A DNA stretch of 64,000 nt from Nepenthes gracilis (lineage: Eukaryota > Streptophyta > Magnoliopsida > Caryophyllales > Nepenthaceae): positions 17,828,626 through 17,892,625 of the forward strand of contig BSYO01000002.1 in the NCBI GenBank assembly GCA_033239525.1, given 5' to 3'. Under the pieces are notes generated by a model. The model had not been told where the DNA came from and ran no database searches. It worked only from the letters and a program-made list of their open reading frames with translations. Made by a program: the position numbers and the translations under genes. Every line of letters starts with the position of its first letter. Positions within the stretch are counted from its first letter, which is position 1. Below, one piece after another: positions 22,087 through 34,434 of the stretch.

Positions 22087-24402
22087 TATAAGGTTTGAGT
22101 TTATCTTTTATTATAATCATGATTAATTAAATTAAGATAATTAAAATTGGTATTAAAGGATAAAAAATTTAAATCAAAAGCTAAAGTTAGATAGAGTCAC
22201 ATTGAGTTGATGGATGTTTGATCGGTATCGGACACGTGCCCATGCGTGTTCTAGATAGAGAGGTCACGCATGATTTGTGCTTGAGCAGAGCTCGAGCATG
22301 AAATCCAGATCAGACGTGCTCGAGGGATGCCCGAGTATGTTAAGGCAGAATACCCATGCTTGAAATATGCTTGAGATAGCCCTCGTGCACCACAGTATTT
22401 AGCTGTGGCATATGACACGCGTCGAACTAGCACCCGAGCACCACTACTATCATAAATATTGAGCCTGACTGATTTTCAGTCATTTCTCTACCAGATTTGA
22501 GAGAGAAAAAGAGAAAGAAAGTTAGAGAATTTCAATTTAAGTAAATCCAAGTAAGATTTTTGGTAATTTGGAATTAAGGCAAGTGTATTCTAGACTTTTT
22601 TTTCTTTGTTATTATTCTTTTCTTAATTTTAAGAGTATTTATAATTTTAAATATTCATACATAATATGATTTCGTAGCTAAGATATTTATATTTAACATG
22701 TATATGAAATACGCCTCATTCTTTGGTAGAAATGCATGAAATTCAAGTCCAAATACACGTACACTGTATATTTTAGCTAGTATCTACAGTTGTTTTTCAT
22801 GTATATGCTAAAATTATGATTAAATGACTCTTACATATTTTAAATTTATACATGATACTCTACATATTTTAAATTGTTGAGTATATGTCTTGCATGTGTT
22901 GAAAATTCATATAATTGCCCCGTGTATTTTGCTAATGAGATAAAATGTTATAAAATTCATATTGTTGCCAATTTTCTACACTATATTGCCAAGAACAACT
23001 CAATTTAGCATTCTATATTTTAAAAATTTATCATGTCTAAAGTTCTGCAGGAAATTTAAGTATTTCATGTTAAGAATTGATTAAATTTTTATAAAATTTG
23101 AAGAGAAAACTCTACAATTAAACCAAGAATTATGAGTATTTTTTTCTAGAATGAAAAAATTATGAAATATGAAGAAATGTGTAGAGTTTTCCTTAGTATA
23201 AGCAATAGACAATCCTTATATTTCAGTGGATAATATATCATGACATAATTTAGTATATTATAGTGTAAATCGAGATTTAAACCTATCATTTGTGGGTTAT
23301 AACTTAATTTTTATAGAAAGTATAAGTGTTACATATTAAGAATTTACAGAATTTAAAGAGAAAATTCTACAATTAAGTTAAAAATTACGAGTATTTTCTC
23401 TAAAATGAAAAAATTATGAAATATAAAGAAATATGTAAAGTTTTCCTTAGTATAAGCATTGGACAATGGTTACATTTCAGTGTGTAATACGGTATGGCAT
23501 AATTTAGTATATCATAATGGTAAATCAAGATTTAAACCTATCATCCATATGTGAAAGAAACAATCGACAGGGTTAAATATATAATGGCCCACCTACGGAT
23601 CTTAAATAGAAACATATAACCTTTAGTTGTGAAAGACAAATATAACCTGAACTTTGATTATCCTCTCTTTTAGTCAGTGAGGCCCTATTGGCCTTTGATC
23701 CCTAAGAAAGTTATATTTGAGCATGAATATACATGGCATATTTGATTATGCATTGAAAAGATAATCTTGAAACCATGTAAGAATCATTAAAGTTCAATGC
23801 ATCTGAAATTTGTTTCGTGACTCTTTAAACTAATTATAATCCATTTGATATGTTTTTAATACAAAGTATATATGTTTAAACTGTAAATTATATGTTTTGT
23901 TGAATTTTTGTTCACTCCTTATATCTGTTTTATTAGCCCCTTTAAATGAGAGGTTCAGATACTTGCTAGGATGATCAGGATTGAAGAACTATTCAAGAAG
24001 ATTAGTTTAGAATTTTAATGTTAATCTATTTTTGTATTTTAGATTTTGGATACTAGTTAACATGTTTAATATTCTATTTCAATTTTAAATTTACCTTTTA
24101 GATAATGATTATGTATATGAGATATTATGGGACTTTGGTCACAATTTAAAATGATTATAACTTACAACCATGGGTGTAAGGTATAACTCCTTACATAAGG
24201 TCCGATATGTCCATATGGGTTGCTGTTGGAGCCACATGATTGTGTGGCATGTTTTGGATCATTTATATGGTTTATATTCTTTTATTTTAGTCGGTCAATA
24301 TATCGACGTGAAATTCACGTGCAAAGATAATTAGATGGCTAATTAGTTAATTAATAATATTTGATAATTGTTAATAATGAGATTGAAATTTGGGACATGA
24401 CA
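22087..24402 (+). mobile_element. Gypsy LTR, 2.3 kb, between a PPT and a PBS
   Basis: It starts TATAAGGTTTGAG (expected TGTAAGG, with G to A) and ends GGGACATGACA. A block of CTCGAG/CCGAG words (22240-22440) followed by a purine-rich leader (22495-22530) matches the arrangement in the other gypsy LTRs here. The left side is an integrase end with a polypurine tract (a 3'-LTR context). The right side is a primer-binding site and gag (a 5'-LTR context). Confidence 0.75.
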
Positions 24403-24407
24403 ATTTA

Positions 24408-24418
24408 TGGTATCAGAG
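24408..24418 (+). other. Primer-binding site for initiator Met tRNA
   Basis: TGGTATCAGAG is the exact complement of the 3' end of plant initiator Met tRNA (without CCA). It sits 5 bases after the LTR end, as in most plant gypsy elements. Confidence 0.9.
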
Positions 24419-24561
24419 AAGTAGTAAGGAGAATGTCATATATGGTTTGAGGATCTAACCTGATTAATTTTCTTATAATAGGATTGAAAGATGTAATCTG
24501 GCTAATTAGGAAACGTTGGACCTAGCTCACACCCTGACTGGGAGAAGAGTACCTAAATATA

Positions 24562-26085
24562 ATGGCAGGAATCGCTAACGTGATGGAATCAATGGCTAGA
24601 GGGTCGCATAATCTGAAGCCAACCCCAATGAACCTAACGATAATTGCATGTGATTGTTTCACGAACTAAAGGGTGCTAGAATTAATAGGCGACTCGAATC
24701 CCACCAAGGATGAAATCTAGATCCGTTGGATCGAGAAAGTGTTTGTCGTGATTCGATGTTCGGAGGAAGATAATGCAGTGTTCACCTCGTATAAGTTGGA
24801 GGGAGAAGCTGACCATTGATGGTCAATGAAGAAAAGAGTCATGGGCGTGGAGAATGAAGAGATCTCATGGGATATGTTCGTGGAGGCCTTTATGGACAAG
24901 TATTTTTCGATGAGTCTAAGAGAACAGAAAGATAATGAGTTTGCCTATTTGCAACAAGGAAATCGAACAGTGGTGGAGTTTGATGTTGAATTTACAGAGC
25001 TGTCCCGCTATATCCCTCACATAGTTCATGATGAGGTGAGTAAGACGAGAAAATTTCTACAATGTCTTAATGACACCATCCAGAGGCAGCTTGTAATATT
25101 GAAGTTGAGAACATATGGAGACATGTTGAACTAAGTTCTCTTATTTGAACGAAAGTTGGAGATGAAGAAATTCTTCGAGAAGAAGATTGCTTGCCATGGG
25201 GGCCAAAGTTCAAGATCAAGAGAATCCCATAAGAGGTCAAAGCCAGCGGATAAAGGGAACAAAGGAACTGAAACTTAAGGTGTATTGAACCCTCAATCAG
25301 CAATGCCCTGTGTGCCCACATTGTGGAAAGTCCCATGGCGGAAGGCCCTGCTACAACATCTTGAGAGCCTGCTTCAATTGTGGCCAGCTTGAACATATGA
25401 TCAATGATTGCTCTTATCCTTTGTGGCAAATGGTAAGGAAGCCAAGTACTTTGATAAAAGCTTTTGTAGCGACGGCCTATGATACAGATGTGTTGCCCAC
25501 AATGGTGGAAGGTAAACTTACCATCTTTGGTACTTCAACACATGTACTTTTGGATTTGGTATTTACACACTTGTTTTTGTCCCCTAAATTTATTCAATAT
25601 TTGATGTCACCCCCAAAGATCATGAACATTATATTAGTAGTGTCAATACCTTCGAGATCATCTTTGGTTACGGATATTGTTTACCCTAAGTGTGTCGTTT
25701 AGGTTAATGGGTTAAAATTTGTGGTAGATTTGATTTTACTAGACATGTATGATTTTGATATAATATTAGGTATGGATTGGTTAGCAAGTTATCATGTTAG
25801 AATTGATTATTTCATAAGATAGTCTATTTTGCAATTTCGGGGTATGTACCTTTTTATTTTCAAGGAGTAATGTATAAACATCCCCCCTACATGATTTCGG
25901 CATTATATGCATGTCATTTCATGAAAAGTGAATGTCAAACCTGTTTGACTTATGCAAGAACGGTTGGAAGGCATAGTGTTTCGCAAGGGATATACTAGTG
26001 GTATGTGAGTTTGAAAATATATTTCCAAAAAAATCTTCCTGGATTACCACCGAATTAGGAGATTAATTTTGAGTTTGAAACCATG
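24562..26085 (+). pseudogene. Ty3/gypsy gag and protease, broken
   Basis: From the ATG at 24562 the frame gives a gag with stops at codons where CAA, CAG or TGG would be expected (about 24667, 24718 and 24817). Within it are LELIGDSNPTKDE, then RWIEKVFVVI and ENEEISWDMFVEAFMDKYF (24862-24906). A frameshift leads to two zinc-knuckle units, CPHCGKSHGGRPC and CFNCGQLEHMINDC (about 25310-25414). The protease follows: STHVLLDLVFTHLFLS where DSGSTH is expected, and later DFDIILGMDWLASYHVRID (25752-25806). The protein fades out at the protease-RT linker near 26060-26085, where an antisense LTR begins. RT, RNase H and integrase are missing. Confidence 0.85.
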
Positions 26086-27312
26086 CTCAGCAAGTTTGAC
26101 AAACTACGTCCTAACATCCGTCAACAACTTTATTACAAACAAACATCCTTATTAAAGAAGATAAAATAATCCCTTGGACGTAAGATTTCCACATCAATAC
26201 CTCGACCGAATCCTGCAATAATAAAAATAACAAACACAGGACCCAAAAAAATGTCACACATCCGTGGCTCCAACATTGACACAAACTTCAACGATGATGA
26301 CGAACCTAGTTAAGGATGGATGCTTGCCAAATATTAATCCAACATATACATATATATTCAATAATATACTACGGATGCAAAAACACATCCATAACAAACT
26401 TCCTTCATAACCTGCACAACATGAAACATTCTATTTCACTCCAACAAAAATAATCCAACACAAAATATATTTCTATCCATGATCAATCATAAAATCGGCA
26501 GCTCTGGACAACACAAAAATACCAAACAGGCTAACAACATCGCCTGGATATCCATAATACATTAAAAACCATGTCCAAAACTATCCTAACTAATCTATAA
26601 TAAAATAAAATGCTCTAAACCTATCTAGTATATAACAATACATCAACAACAGAATAACCAAAGTCATGATTGCTGGGCAATAACTCTTGTATCTCCTACT
26701 CATCTGAAAGTTATAAAAAATAATAAGGAAGTGAGCAAATTGTTCAGTAAGGTACAATATACAAAGGAACTTGCGTACTTCTAACTTAAATACATATCAA
26801 AAGGAAAATAAGAATTGCGATCGTGTGTAAAGGCTTAAACATGTGCAAAAGCTTTCATAATGCATATCTAATTTTTATTATCTTTATATTTAGTAAGAAA
26901 ATATGTTTAAATCTTACTTTATTTAGGGACAAGGACCGGTAGGCCTTCCAGTTAAAGGAGCAGACTATCGAATAAAGGATTATATATGCTTCCACATAAT
27001 CTAAGGCAACACAAAATGACGAAAACCTGAGCATGCGGATTTAAATACCTGGATTGGCACTCGAGAGCCAATCGGGCGCCCCTCGAACACAAAACCACTG
27101 GTTCCGTGCTTGAGTGTGCCTCGGGCGTGCCTCAGGCACAGCACCATTGGTTTTCATGTGCCAACATGACTCGGGCATGCCCCAGACTCTACTAAAACAG
27201 AACCCAAAATCAATTTTTTTGTACATTTTTCTATATCCAATGACTTCAATTTTGATTATATTATCTTATTTAACCACAATTATTATAAATTGAAGATGTA
27301 AACCTTACAATT
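26086..27312 (-). mobile_element. 3' LTR of minus-strand gypsy element E
   Basis: In sense it starts at 27312 as TGTAAGGTTTACATC, directly after the polypurine tract of element E, and runs to about 26095 (ending TTTGTCAAA, a decayed GTCACA). It carries the CG-rich CTCGGGC block (27190-27040) and the CTCACTTCC...TTTCAG segment (about 26740-26700) shared with the other LTRs. No target duplication was found at the left end. Confidence 0.65.
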
Positions 27313-27870
27313 CTCCACTTCTTATAAAATTTCGTCCTCAAAATTTAAACTAAAAATCACATACCTTGTTAGAGAAACAATTATGGGCATTTGCTCCAAT
27401 CTTATCTTCCCACTCCCATGTAGCTTCCTTGAAGGAGTGATTCCTCCACATAATCTTAACCAATAGGACGGCCTTCGTCTAAAGTACTTTGTCTCTATAG
27501 CTCAAAATCTGAACCGGTTCCTCAACATACGATAAATCCTCATTATCCTTAATTGTTCAAATTCAATTATGTGAGACAGATCATAAATGTACTTTTGGAG
27601 CATTGATATATGAAACACATTATGCACTTCGGCCAGGGGAGGAGGCAAATCCAATCTGTAAGCTACTTCACCAATCTTCTCCAAGATTTCAAAAGTTCAA
27701 ATGAACCTCAGTTTCAACTTTCCATTCATCCCAAATCTCGAAATCCCCTTAGATGGCGATACCTTTAGGAACACAAAGTCACCAACCTCAAAAATTAGCT
27801 CCGACCTTTTCCAATCCGCATAACTTTTCTACCTACTTTGAGCAACCTTTAACTTCTCATGAATCAATTT
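27313..27870 (-). pseudogene. Element E integrase C-terminus and polypurine tract
   Basis: The minus strand reads FEVGDFVFLKVSPSKG, then ILEKIGEVAYRLDLPPPLAE and VFHISMLQKYIYDL, the C-terminal integrase domain, and ends in FEDEIL with a purine-rich AAGAAGTGGAGAA tract before the LTR. The remainder of the integrase resumes at 42936 after the LTR D insertion. The reading continues across the gap once D and one copy of AATTT are left out. Internal stops remain. Confidence 0.85.
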
Positions 27871-28617
27871 TGTAAGATATCAGTTTCTAAAATATGATAA
27901 CTAGAAGTAATTAAGTTAACATAAATGAATTGATGTCAAAGAAAATGGGAGAAATTGGATTGAAAAGCCCAAAGACCTAGAGTTAGCAAAAATCAGGAAC
28001 CAACATTGTAAACCTTGAAAAGTTAATCCATAAATAATATTCGAGTTTTAAATTATGATAATCGCGACTTATTCAACTAATATTGCGAGGTCCCAATCTC
28101 TAAACATGATAATTAAGAGGTATTTCAATCGATAATTATCAAAATTAGGCTTAAAAAATAAGAAAAATTATTGTCAGAAGTGAATAGTAAGGGCAACAGG
28201 CTTGGCGCTTGAGTCGGGCTCGAGGCGCCACTCGAGTGCATTTAACAGAATGGTGCACTCGATGAGCGCTCCAGGTGCCACTCGAGCGCATTTAGCAGAA
28301 TGTGGCGCTCGAGGGACGCCTGATTGGTGCTCGAGCACCAACTTTAAATTTTCTCACTGACCTGCTTTTGATTTTGTTTAAATAGGGATAGGAGGAGAGA
28401 GAAAATGCAGAGAAAAGCATAGCACGAAAGAAAAAGGAGAAAAAAGAGAGGAAAGGAGGAGAAAAAAGAGAAAGAGAAAGAGATCTCGGCCACTTCTAAT
28501 CCAATCAGAGTAAGAATAATGGTAGATCGGATTATGTAACGGTCCAGATTTCTAAAACATAGAAAATCTCAATTATCGAGTCAAGGTGATCAAGGAATCG
28601 GGGGAAATTGAAGGTTG

Positions 28618-29108
28618 TCCGGTCAACGCATGTTGGCCGGAAAATGTAATAAGAGACGCAATCCGGTCAATGCATGTTGACCGAAGAGCTGAGGAAAAGA
28701 CAAAATCCGGTCAACTGATGTTGACCGGAAAGTATGAAGGAAAGCGTAATCCGTTGACCGGATAGCATGAGGAGGAGGCAAAATCCGGTCAACGCATGTT
28801 GACCGGAAAGCATGAAGGGAAAAAGGAGACCGGAATGCGTGAAGGGAAAAAAATGAGACATGACCGGAAATAATGAGGAGGCCGAAGTGGCCTTGAAGCC
28901 GAAGTTCATTGTGTGAAATGAGGCCGAAGTGGCATTGAAGGCCGGAGTGACTTTGTGCGATGGTGAGGCCTGAGTAGAATTGTGGGGAGAAGAAATCCGA
29001 AGTTGATGATTGATTGATGGCCAAGGCATGACGGACGGAGTAGTTAGTGAAAGAATAATGGCCGGAGTGAGGAGAGAAGCGTAATCCGGTCAACGCATGT
29101 TGACCAGA
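28618..29108. repeat. W-box palindromes in family A LTR
   Basis: The palindrome TCCGGTCAAC-N4-GTTGACCGGA occurs, with minor changes, at 28618, 28662, 28706, 28784 and 29085, with a half copy at 28750. Each carries TTGACC on both strands, the core of the W-box bound by WRKY factors. The same unit is in the two other family A LTRs (near 50418, 50487, 56289 and 56334). Confidence 0.85.
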
Positions 29109-29699
29109 AAGGATGAAGGAAAACGTGGAGGTGAGAAGGAGACCAAAAAATGTGGAGAGAAGTTAAAGAGGAATTGACCGCCTGATTGATTGACGTGATG
29201 ACTAATGATGAAAACCATGCCTGAGTGGGTAACCAACTCCCAACCACACCGCTGACCTTCCAGAAAGGCAAGGGGAACAAGCAAAGAAGTACAAGTTGTT
29301 GACCTACCCTACCTACTACCACCAACCCCAACGTCTATAAGTAATGACCTCAGAAATTAGGATAGAAAGCGGGGACAAACGATCGGGTAAAGGCACTAAG
29401 AACTGCGAGCCAGAACCAAGTAAGGGGTTCATAGATCCAATTCAGGCAAGCGTACTCTCCGTTTTTAAGTTCATGATTCGATGCAAGAGTACTCACCGTT
29501 TTAAATTGATACTTTAATGCAAGTTTATCATGTCTATTGATGTTCAGTTGTTTTATGATATTCGAACGCATGAAGTTTGATTATAATGACTAGTTATTTG
29601 TTTACGAAAAAGTACCGGTTATTCCATGATGTTTGGACGCTTTACTTAAATGCATGAAATCTGGTCATGTTATAAGTTATTCGGTTATTGCGCGCATAA

Positions 29700-30465
29700 A
29701 AAGAACTCCGGCTTTTATTATAAAGACCTCCGGCTCTCAATAATAAAGAACTCCGTATTTGTTAAGGTTAAAATCAAGTTCGGCCTTTCCTTTGCATGAA
29801 ATCAAGTTCGGCATTCCCCTTTGCATGAAATCAAGTTCGGCCTTCCCTTGATGCTAAATCAAGTTCGGCTTTCCCTTAGTGTAAAAGAGGTTCGGCCACC
29901 CCTTAGTGCAAAACAAGACCGGCCACTTAAGCATGGAAAACGAAATCGGCCTTCCTGTGTAAGAAGTTGAAATCGGCCTCCTTTGTAAGAAAATGAAACT
30001 GTCCACCTTAAGCAGAAAAATGAAATCGGCCTTCCTTCATATGAGGCTGAAATCGGCCTCCCTTTGTAAGAAAGTGAAACTGACCACCCTTGGGGCAATA
30101 AATCCAAACCGGCCAATAAGTGTGATTGAAATCGGCCATGTGTGCCAAGAAAATTGAACCGGCCTTAGAGCATGTTTTGAAATTGGAATTTGTCTCATGA
30201 ATATGAAACCGGCATTTGCATGTATTTTGAAACTGGCATTGCACTGTGATTTTGCAATCGGCATTTGCATGTATTTTGAAACCGGCATTGCACTGTGATT
30301 TTGAAACCGGCATTGGTATATATTTTGAAACTGGCATTGCATTGTGATTTTGAAATCAGCATTGGTATATATTTTGAAACTGACAATTGCACTGTGATTT
30401 TGAAACTGGCATTGGTATGTATTTTGAAACTGGCAATTGCACTGTGATTTGCGAAACTAAATGAT
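29700..30465 (+). repeat. Short-period CGG-motif arrays in family A LTR
   Basis: Successive blocks of imperfect repeats are visible: AACTCCG(G)CTTTT units (29705-29760), AATCAAGTTCGGCCTTCCC units (29770-29890), GAAATCGGCCTCCCTTTGT units (29935-30150) and TGAAACCGGCATTGCACTGT units (30185-30465). Confidence 0.85.
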
Positions 30466-30470
30466 TTGAT

Positions 30471-30985
30471 GGTCGAGAGCTGCAGACCTTAAATGCTGCC
30501 GTTTGATTTGGGTCACGACTACAGACCTTAAATGTAGCGTTATTTGATTCGGAGGGTCGAGAGCTGCAGACCTTAAATGCTGCCGTTGATTTGGGTCATG
30601 ACTACGGACCTTAAATGTAGCATTATTGATTTAGAGGGTCGAGAGCTGTAGACCTTAAATGCTGCCGTTTGGTTTGGGTCATGACTACAGACCTTAAATG
30701 TAGCGTTATTGATTCAGAGGGTCGAGAGCTGCAGACCTTAAATGCTGCCGTTTGATTTGGGTCATGACTACGGATCTTAAATGTAGCGTTTTTGGTTTGG
30801 GTCATGACTACAGACCTTAAATGTAGCGTTATTGATTCAGAGGGTCGAGAGCTGCAGACCTTAAATGCTGCCGTTTGATTTGGGTCATGACTACGGATCT
30901 TAAATGTAGCGTTTTGGAGGGTCTTGACTACGGACCTTAAATGTAGCGTTTTGGACGGTCTTGACTACGGACCTTAAATGTAGCG
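30471..30985 (+). repeat. Higher-order tandem repeat, ~85-bp unit of two half-units
   Basis: Half-unit 1 is GGTCGAGAGCTGCAGACC then TTAAATGCTGCCG. Half-unit 2 is GGGTCATGACTACAGACC then TTAAATGTAGCG. Five full pairs are followed by extra copies of half-unit 2 near 30915 and 30955. Confidence 0.9.
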
Positions 30986-33900
30986 GGTTTTTGACGGAAA
31001 TGAATTTAGAAATAGAAGCATGTTTTGGAAGTCAAATTGCATGAAAATGACTTTGGAAACTGTTTGCATCGACTCCGGTCATGTTTTATGAAACTACACA
31101 TGTATATGCCTCTATTGCATTATGCATTAAATCACGGTTTATGACTATGCATGATTCTTTGTATGAGAGTACCTTACCTTTGGGCCTCAGAGCTCACTCT
31201 TGCTATTTTTTTTAGATGATGATGATGACGAGTTTACGCCTGACGAAAAAGAGTGAAGTCTGAAGGGACTAGATAGGCAGGGCAGCTGGCCGGAATATTA
31301 AGCAGCAAAGCAAAAAAATTGATGTTTTTCTCTTTTGATGTTTTGGGTCAGATTTGTATATGACCTCTATTGCTAGAAATCTATGAATATTAGTATGCTT
31401 CCGTATGATGTTATGGTTTGAGTAAATTGTGATTCCTAGTGGCATTTCAGTTTGTTTCGAGACCTTCATGTCCGACCGACCTCTTCATTGGCTGGTCATG
31501 TAAGAACCTAAAACTTTGGAGGCCAACTCAAGGAGTTCGGCCTTAAGCGATCCTGTGCACGCGTTGTGTTGATAAAAAAAGAAAAGAAAAATTTTAAAGT
31601 CCACCCTTTTTAACCAAAGTGTATGATCGAGGAAACACGAAGGAAAAAAGGAGAAAAAGAGAGAGGAAAGGAGGAGAAAAAGAGATGAGGTGGAAAAGAG
31701 ATCTCGGCCACTTTTGATCCATTAAGTAAGAATAATGTATCTCATACGTTATTTTTTATTTTTAAAGCTTTTAAATATCTCTATTTGATATTTATGTTCT
31801 AAAGTTATCGTTCTCTAAACTTTGTTCCGAATGTTGCATGTTTCTCGTAATTGTTTGATTAAATTTCATGTTTACCTATATGTAACATGATTTATGGCTT
31901 CGATTTCATGATTAAGCATGTGTTCGGTGTTCAATTTATGTCTAGAAGCCTTGCATGAAACCCTAGAATGAAAATTAGGGATTTGGTGTTTAAGTTTCTT
32001 AAATCTTGAGATGTAGATGTGATTTTGTGAAATGTTAATGTTTATGATATGATTTTTATTTGAAACTTTTACATGGATTTGTACTGTTAAATTATTGAGA
32101 AAGTTTTAAAGTTATCTAAAAGTTTATCTGTATAAGTTTGACTGGCCCTCGAGGCACAATGAGTTAAGAGTTAAGAGATAAGGATGAGCATATTTTCTGC
32201 TCAGTTAAATTAGTAAGAGAATAGACTTAGGACTGTCATACAGTCAGATAAGGTTCTCCGACATGCCTTAAAACATTATGATGGTAATCGAGGATAACTC
32301 CGTCCATAGAGTGATACGTGGTCCGCTCTTCCTCAGGGCGTTAAAATCTGGAGGATAGAATTCTAAGTCTGACTTGCCTTGGGGAGGTATTTTTGCATCT
32401 GTATTTGATCCCGCTAGAGAAGGGATATTACTATTCTATTTCTACCCTCTAATTGTGTGCGAAATACAATCTATCCTTGATTATTTACCCCATCGGCTAG
32501 TAGGGTCTATTAGTTTAGGCCTTTCAAATAGTAAAGTTGAATTTCAAAGGACATGCAAATTCTGATTCTGATTTATGGTTTTCAATACATATTTATATCG
32601 ATTTATGTTTCTCTCGTGTTACCGTATGCATTTTGTTCTTTACTAATTCTCATGACATCCGCTTTACTGCATTTATGTTCTAGATTTTGCATTTGCATGT
32701 TTTATAGTACCTTGTTGGGTTTTGACTCACTCTTGCTATTTTTTCCCTCCTGATGAGACAGTAGAGCTGATTCTGGACGAGAAAGAATAGATAAAGCCTA
32801 ATTAAGAAGACTTTTGGGAGCTTCAAAGCGTATTACAAATTTTGAAGACTGATTTGCTTGAATGTAAATACCTAATCTGTGGATGAAAGTCATGTATTAA
32901 TGATCATAACATGTTCTACATTTTGTTGGAACAGTATTTATACTTCTGTAGGTTTATATTATGGACATAGTTCTTCTTTCACTGTCTATTTTTTAAATTT
33001 ATACAGGTCCTAAATGGCATCTTTTGTATAAAATTTGATGTAATGAATGAGAATGTTGACTTAGAGCCATAGTTGTATATATGTATGACGTTAGATGATT
33101 CTGTGTTGTGTTGTGGATGTATGTTGAGGGTTATTTTATCTGTTTGTCTTGTTTAGATTGCGTAATTTAGGTTATATGTATTCATTTTTATCCAATTTTT
33201 AGAGAAAATTCTGCCCAATTTTCTACAGGAATATTATTATTATATATATATTTTTTGGGCATTAGTTTTATCTGTTCATTGACGGGGATTATTAAGGAAA
33301 ATAATCTATTCCGTCACAAATATAATTGAATTTAAATTCTAAAGATGTGAAAAATTGGATTAGAATGATCAAAATAGGGCCCGAACAATGCATAACAAAA
33401 CAGGCTCGTTGCAAGCCTGACCCATGCTAGACCTATGCCCGACCCGCACCCGAGGCACGATTGCGGCACGAAAAATAGAATGTCGTGCCTGAGGCATGCA
33501 CGAGGCACGAATTCTAGATTGGGTGCACCCGATGTGTGATTTTCTGTGCTACGGCGCCCGATACACGCCCGAGGCATGATTTTCAGTGCTGCAGTGCCTA
33601 AACAGCACACAACTGGTTCTCGAGGTGCCATTCTGGGTATTTAAACACGTAAATTATTTTCTTCGGCCATTTTTTAAAAAAAAGAGAAAGAAGAGAGAGA
33701 GAACGCGAAGAGAAGAGAGAGAAGGGAAGATTGAGGCTCTCGGATCCGTTTTCAGCTTAGAGCTAGTTAAAGAAATTGTAGATCAGGTCGAGGTAAGTGG
33801 ACTCATATACTTTTCTTTCTCTTGTGTACATTTTATTCTATTCTTTTTGGGTATTTTTATTCGGATACCCATCTAAACTTATATTTTATAATACCCAAAT

Positions 33901-34434
33901 ATTGAGCATGCATGTTTGTTGATTTGATATCCGATTTGATAGTTTTATACGATATTGCATTCATGGAAATACTAACCTCGCACCCCGAAATATTTATTCA
34001 TTTATTTTGAGATTTTTACATGATTTGGCCTTAGAAAATTGGAACCCTAACTTATGGATGTAAATATTGGTACTTATTCACATGTGTTTTATATATGTTA
34101 TTTTACGTGTGTTCTAGAAATTATGTTGGATGTTTTTGTAAAGGGATTTGTTGTCCGAAAGCTACGAAATTTTATTTGGCTCAACGTGATAAGGATTTCC
34201 TAATTTTTTTCAAACTTTATGTTAATTTGTGCATGTATTTGAAGTTATGAAAAATTTAAATCCATAAGAATATGAAAATACGAATCTGTATCTGTAAGAA
34301 TATGATAGTTTATATCTGTATCTAAGAAATATGAGAATTATGCAAAGTATATGAAGGAAACTTTACAATTTGTTATGTTTGATGATTTGTTTTCTAGAGA
34401 ATGAGAACTTTATATAAGAATGTGGTGAACCTTC

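Larger units (their letters stand above)
28535..31612 (+). mobile_element. Family A LTR, 3' end truncated, inside LTR B
   Basis: It starts TGTAACGGTCCAGATTTCT, as the other family A LTRs do. It contains W-box palindromes (28618-29108), CGG-motif short repeats (29700-30465), an 85-bp higher-order repeat (30471-30985) and the short acidic frame (31215-31256). It stops near 31612, about 80-100 bp short of the expected GTCACA end. A ~100-bp stretch of LTR B is present on both sides (28420-28520 and 31634-31735), so the right junction is a rearrangement, not a plain insertion. Confidence 0.75.
28084..33318 (+). mobile_element. Solo LTR B, split by LTR A
   Basis: It starts TGCGAGGTCCC and ends TTCCGTCACA, with the exact duplication AATAT at 28079-28083 and 33319-33323. 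The left part holds a CTCGAG-rich block (28200-28345), a GA-rich leader and ATCTCGGCCACTTC. The right part runs from about 31634 and includes the short acidic frame (32752-32790) and the AATAATCTATTCCGTCACA end. It is related to the LTRs of element C. Confidence 0.85.

Noticed and set aside
28623..29331. Overlapping minus-strand open frames of 64-156 codons in LTR A
   Set aside because: They are translations of the W-box palindromes and CGG-motif repeats, in two frames at once, with no known domain.
30008..30392. Minus-strand frames of 65-109 codons rich in Lys, Ser and Gln
   Set aside because: The peptide repeats follow the DNA repeat TGAAACCGGCATTGCACTGT; several frames are open at once, as expected for a short tandem array.
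29700..30990. Regular repeats that might suggest a CRISPR array
   Set aside because: Repeats are degenerate, spacers are not unique, and the genome is a plant's; these are minisatellites in an LTR.
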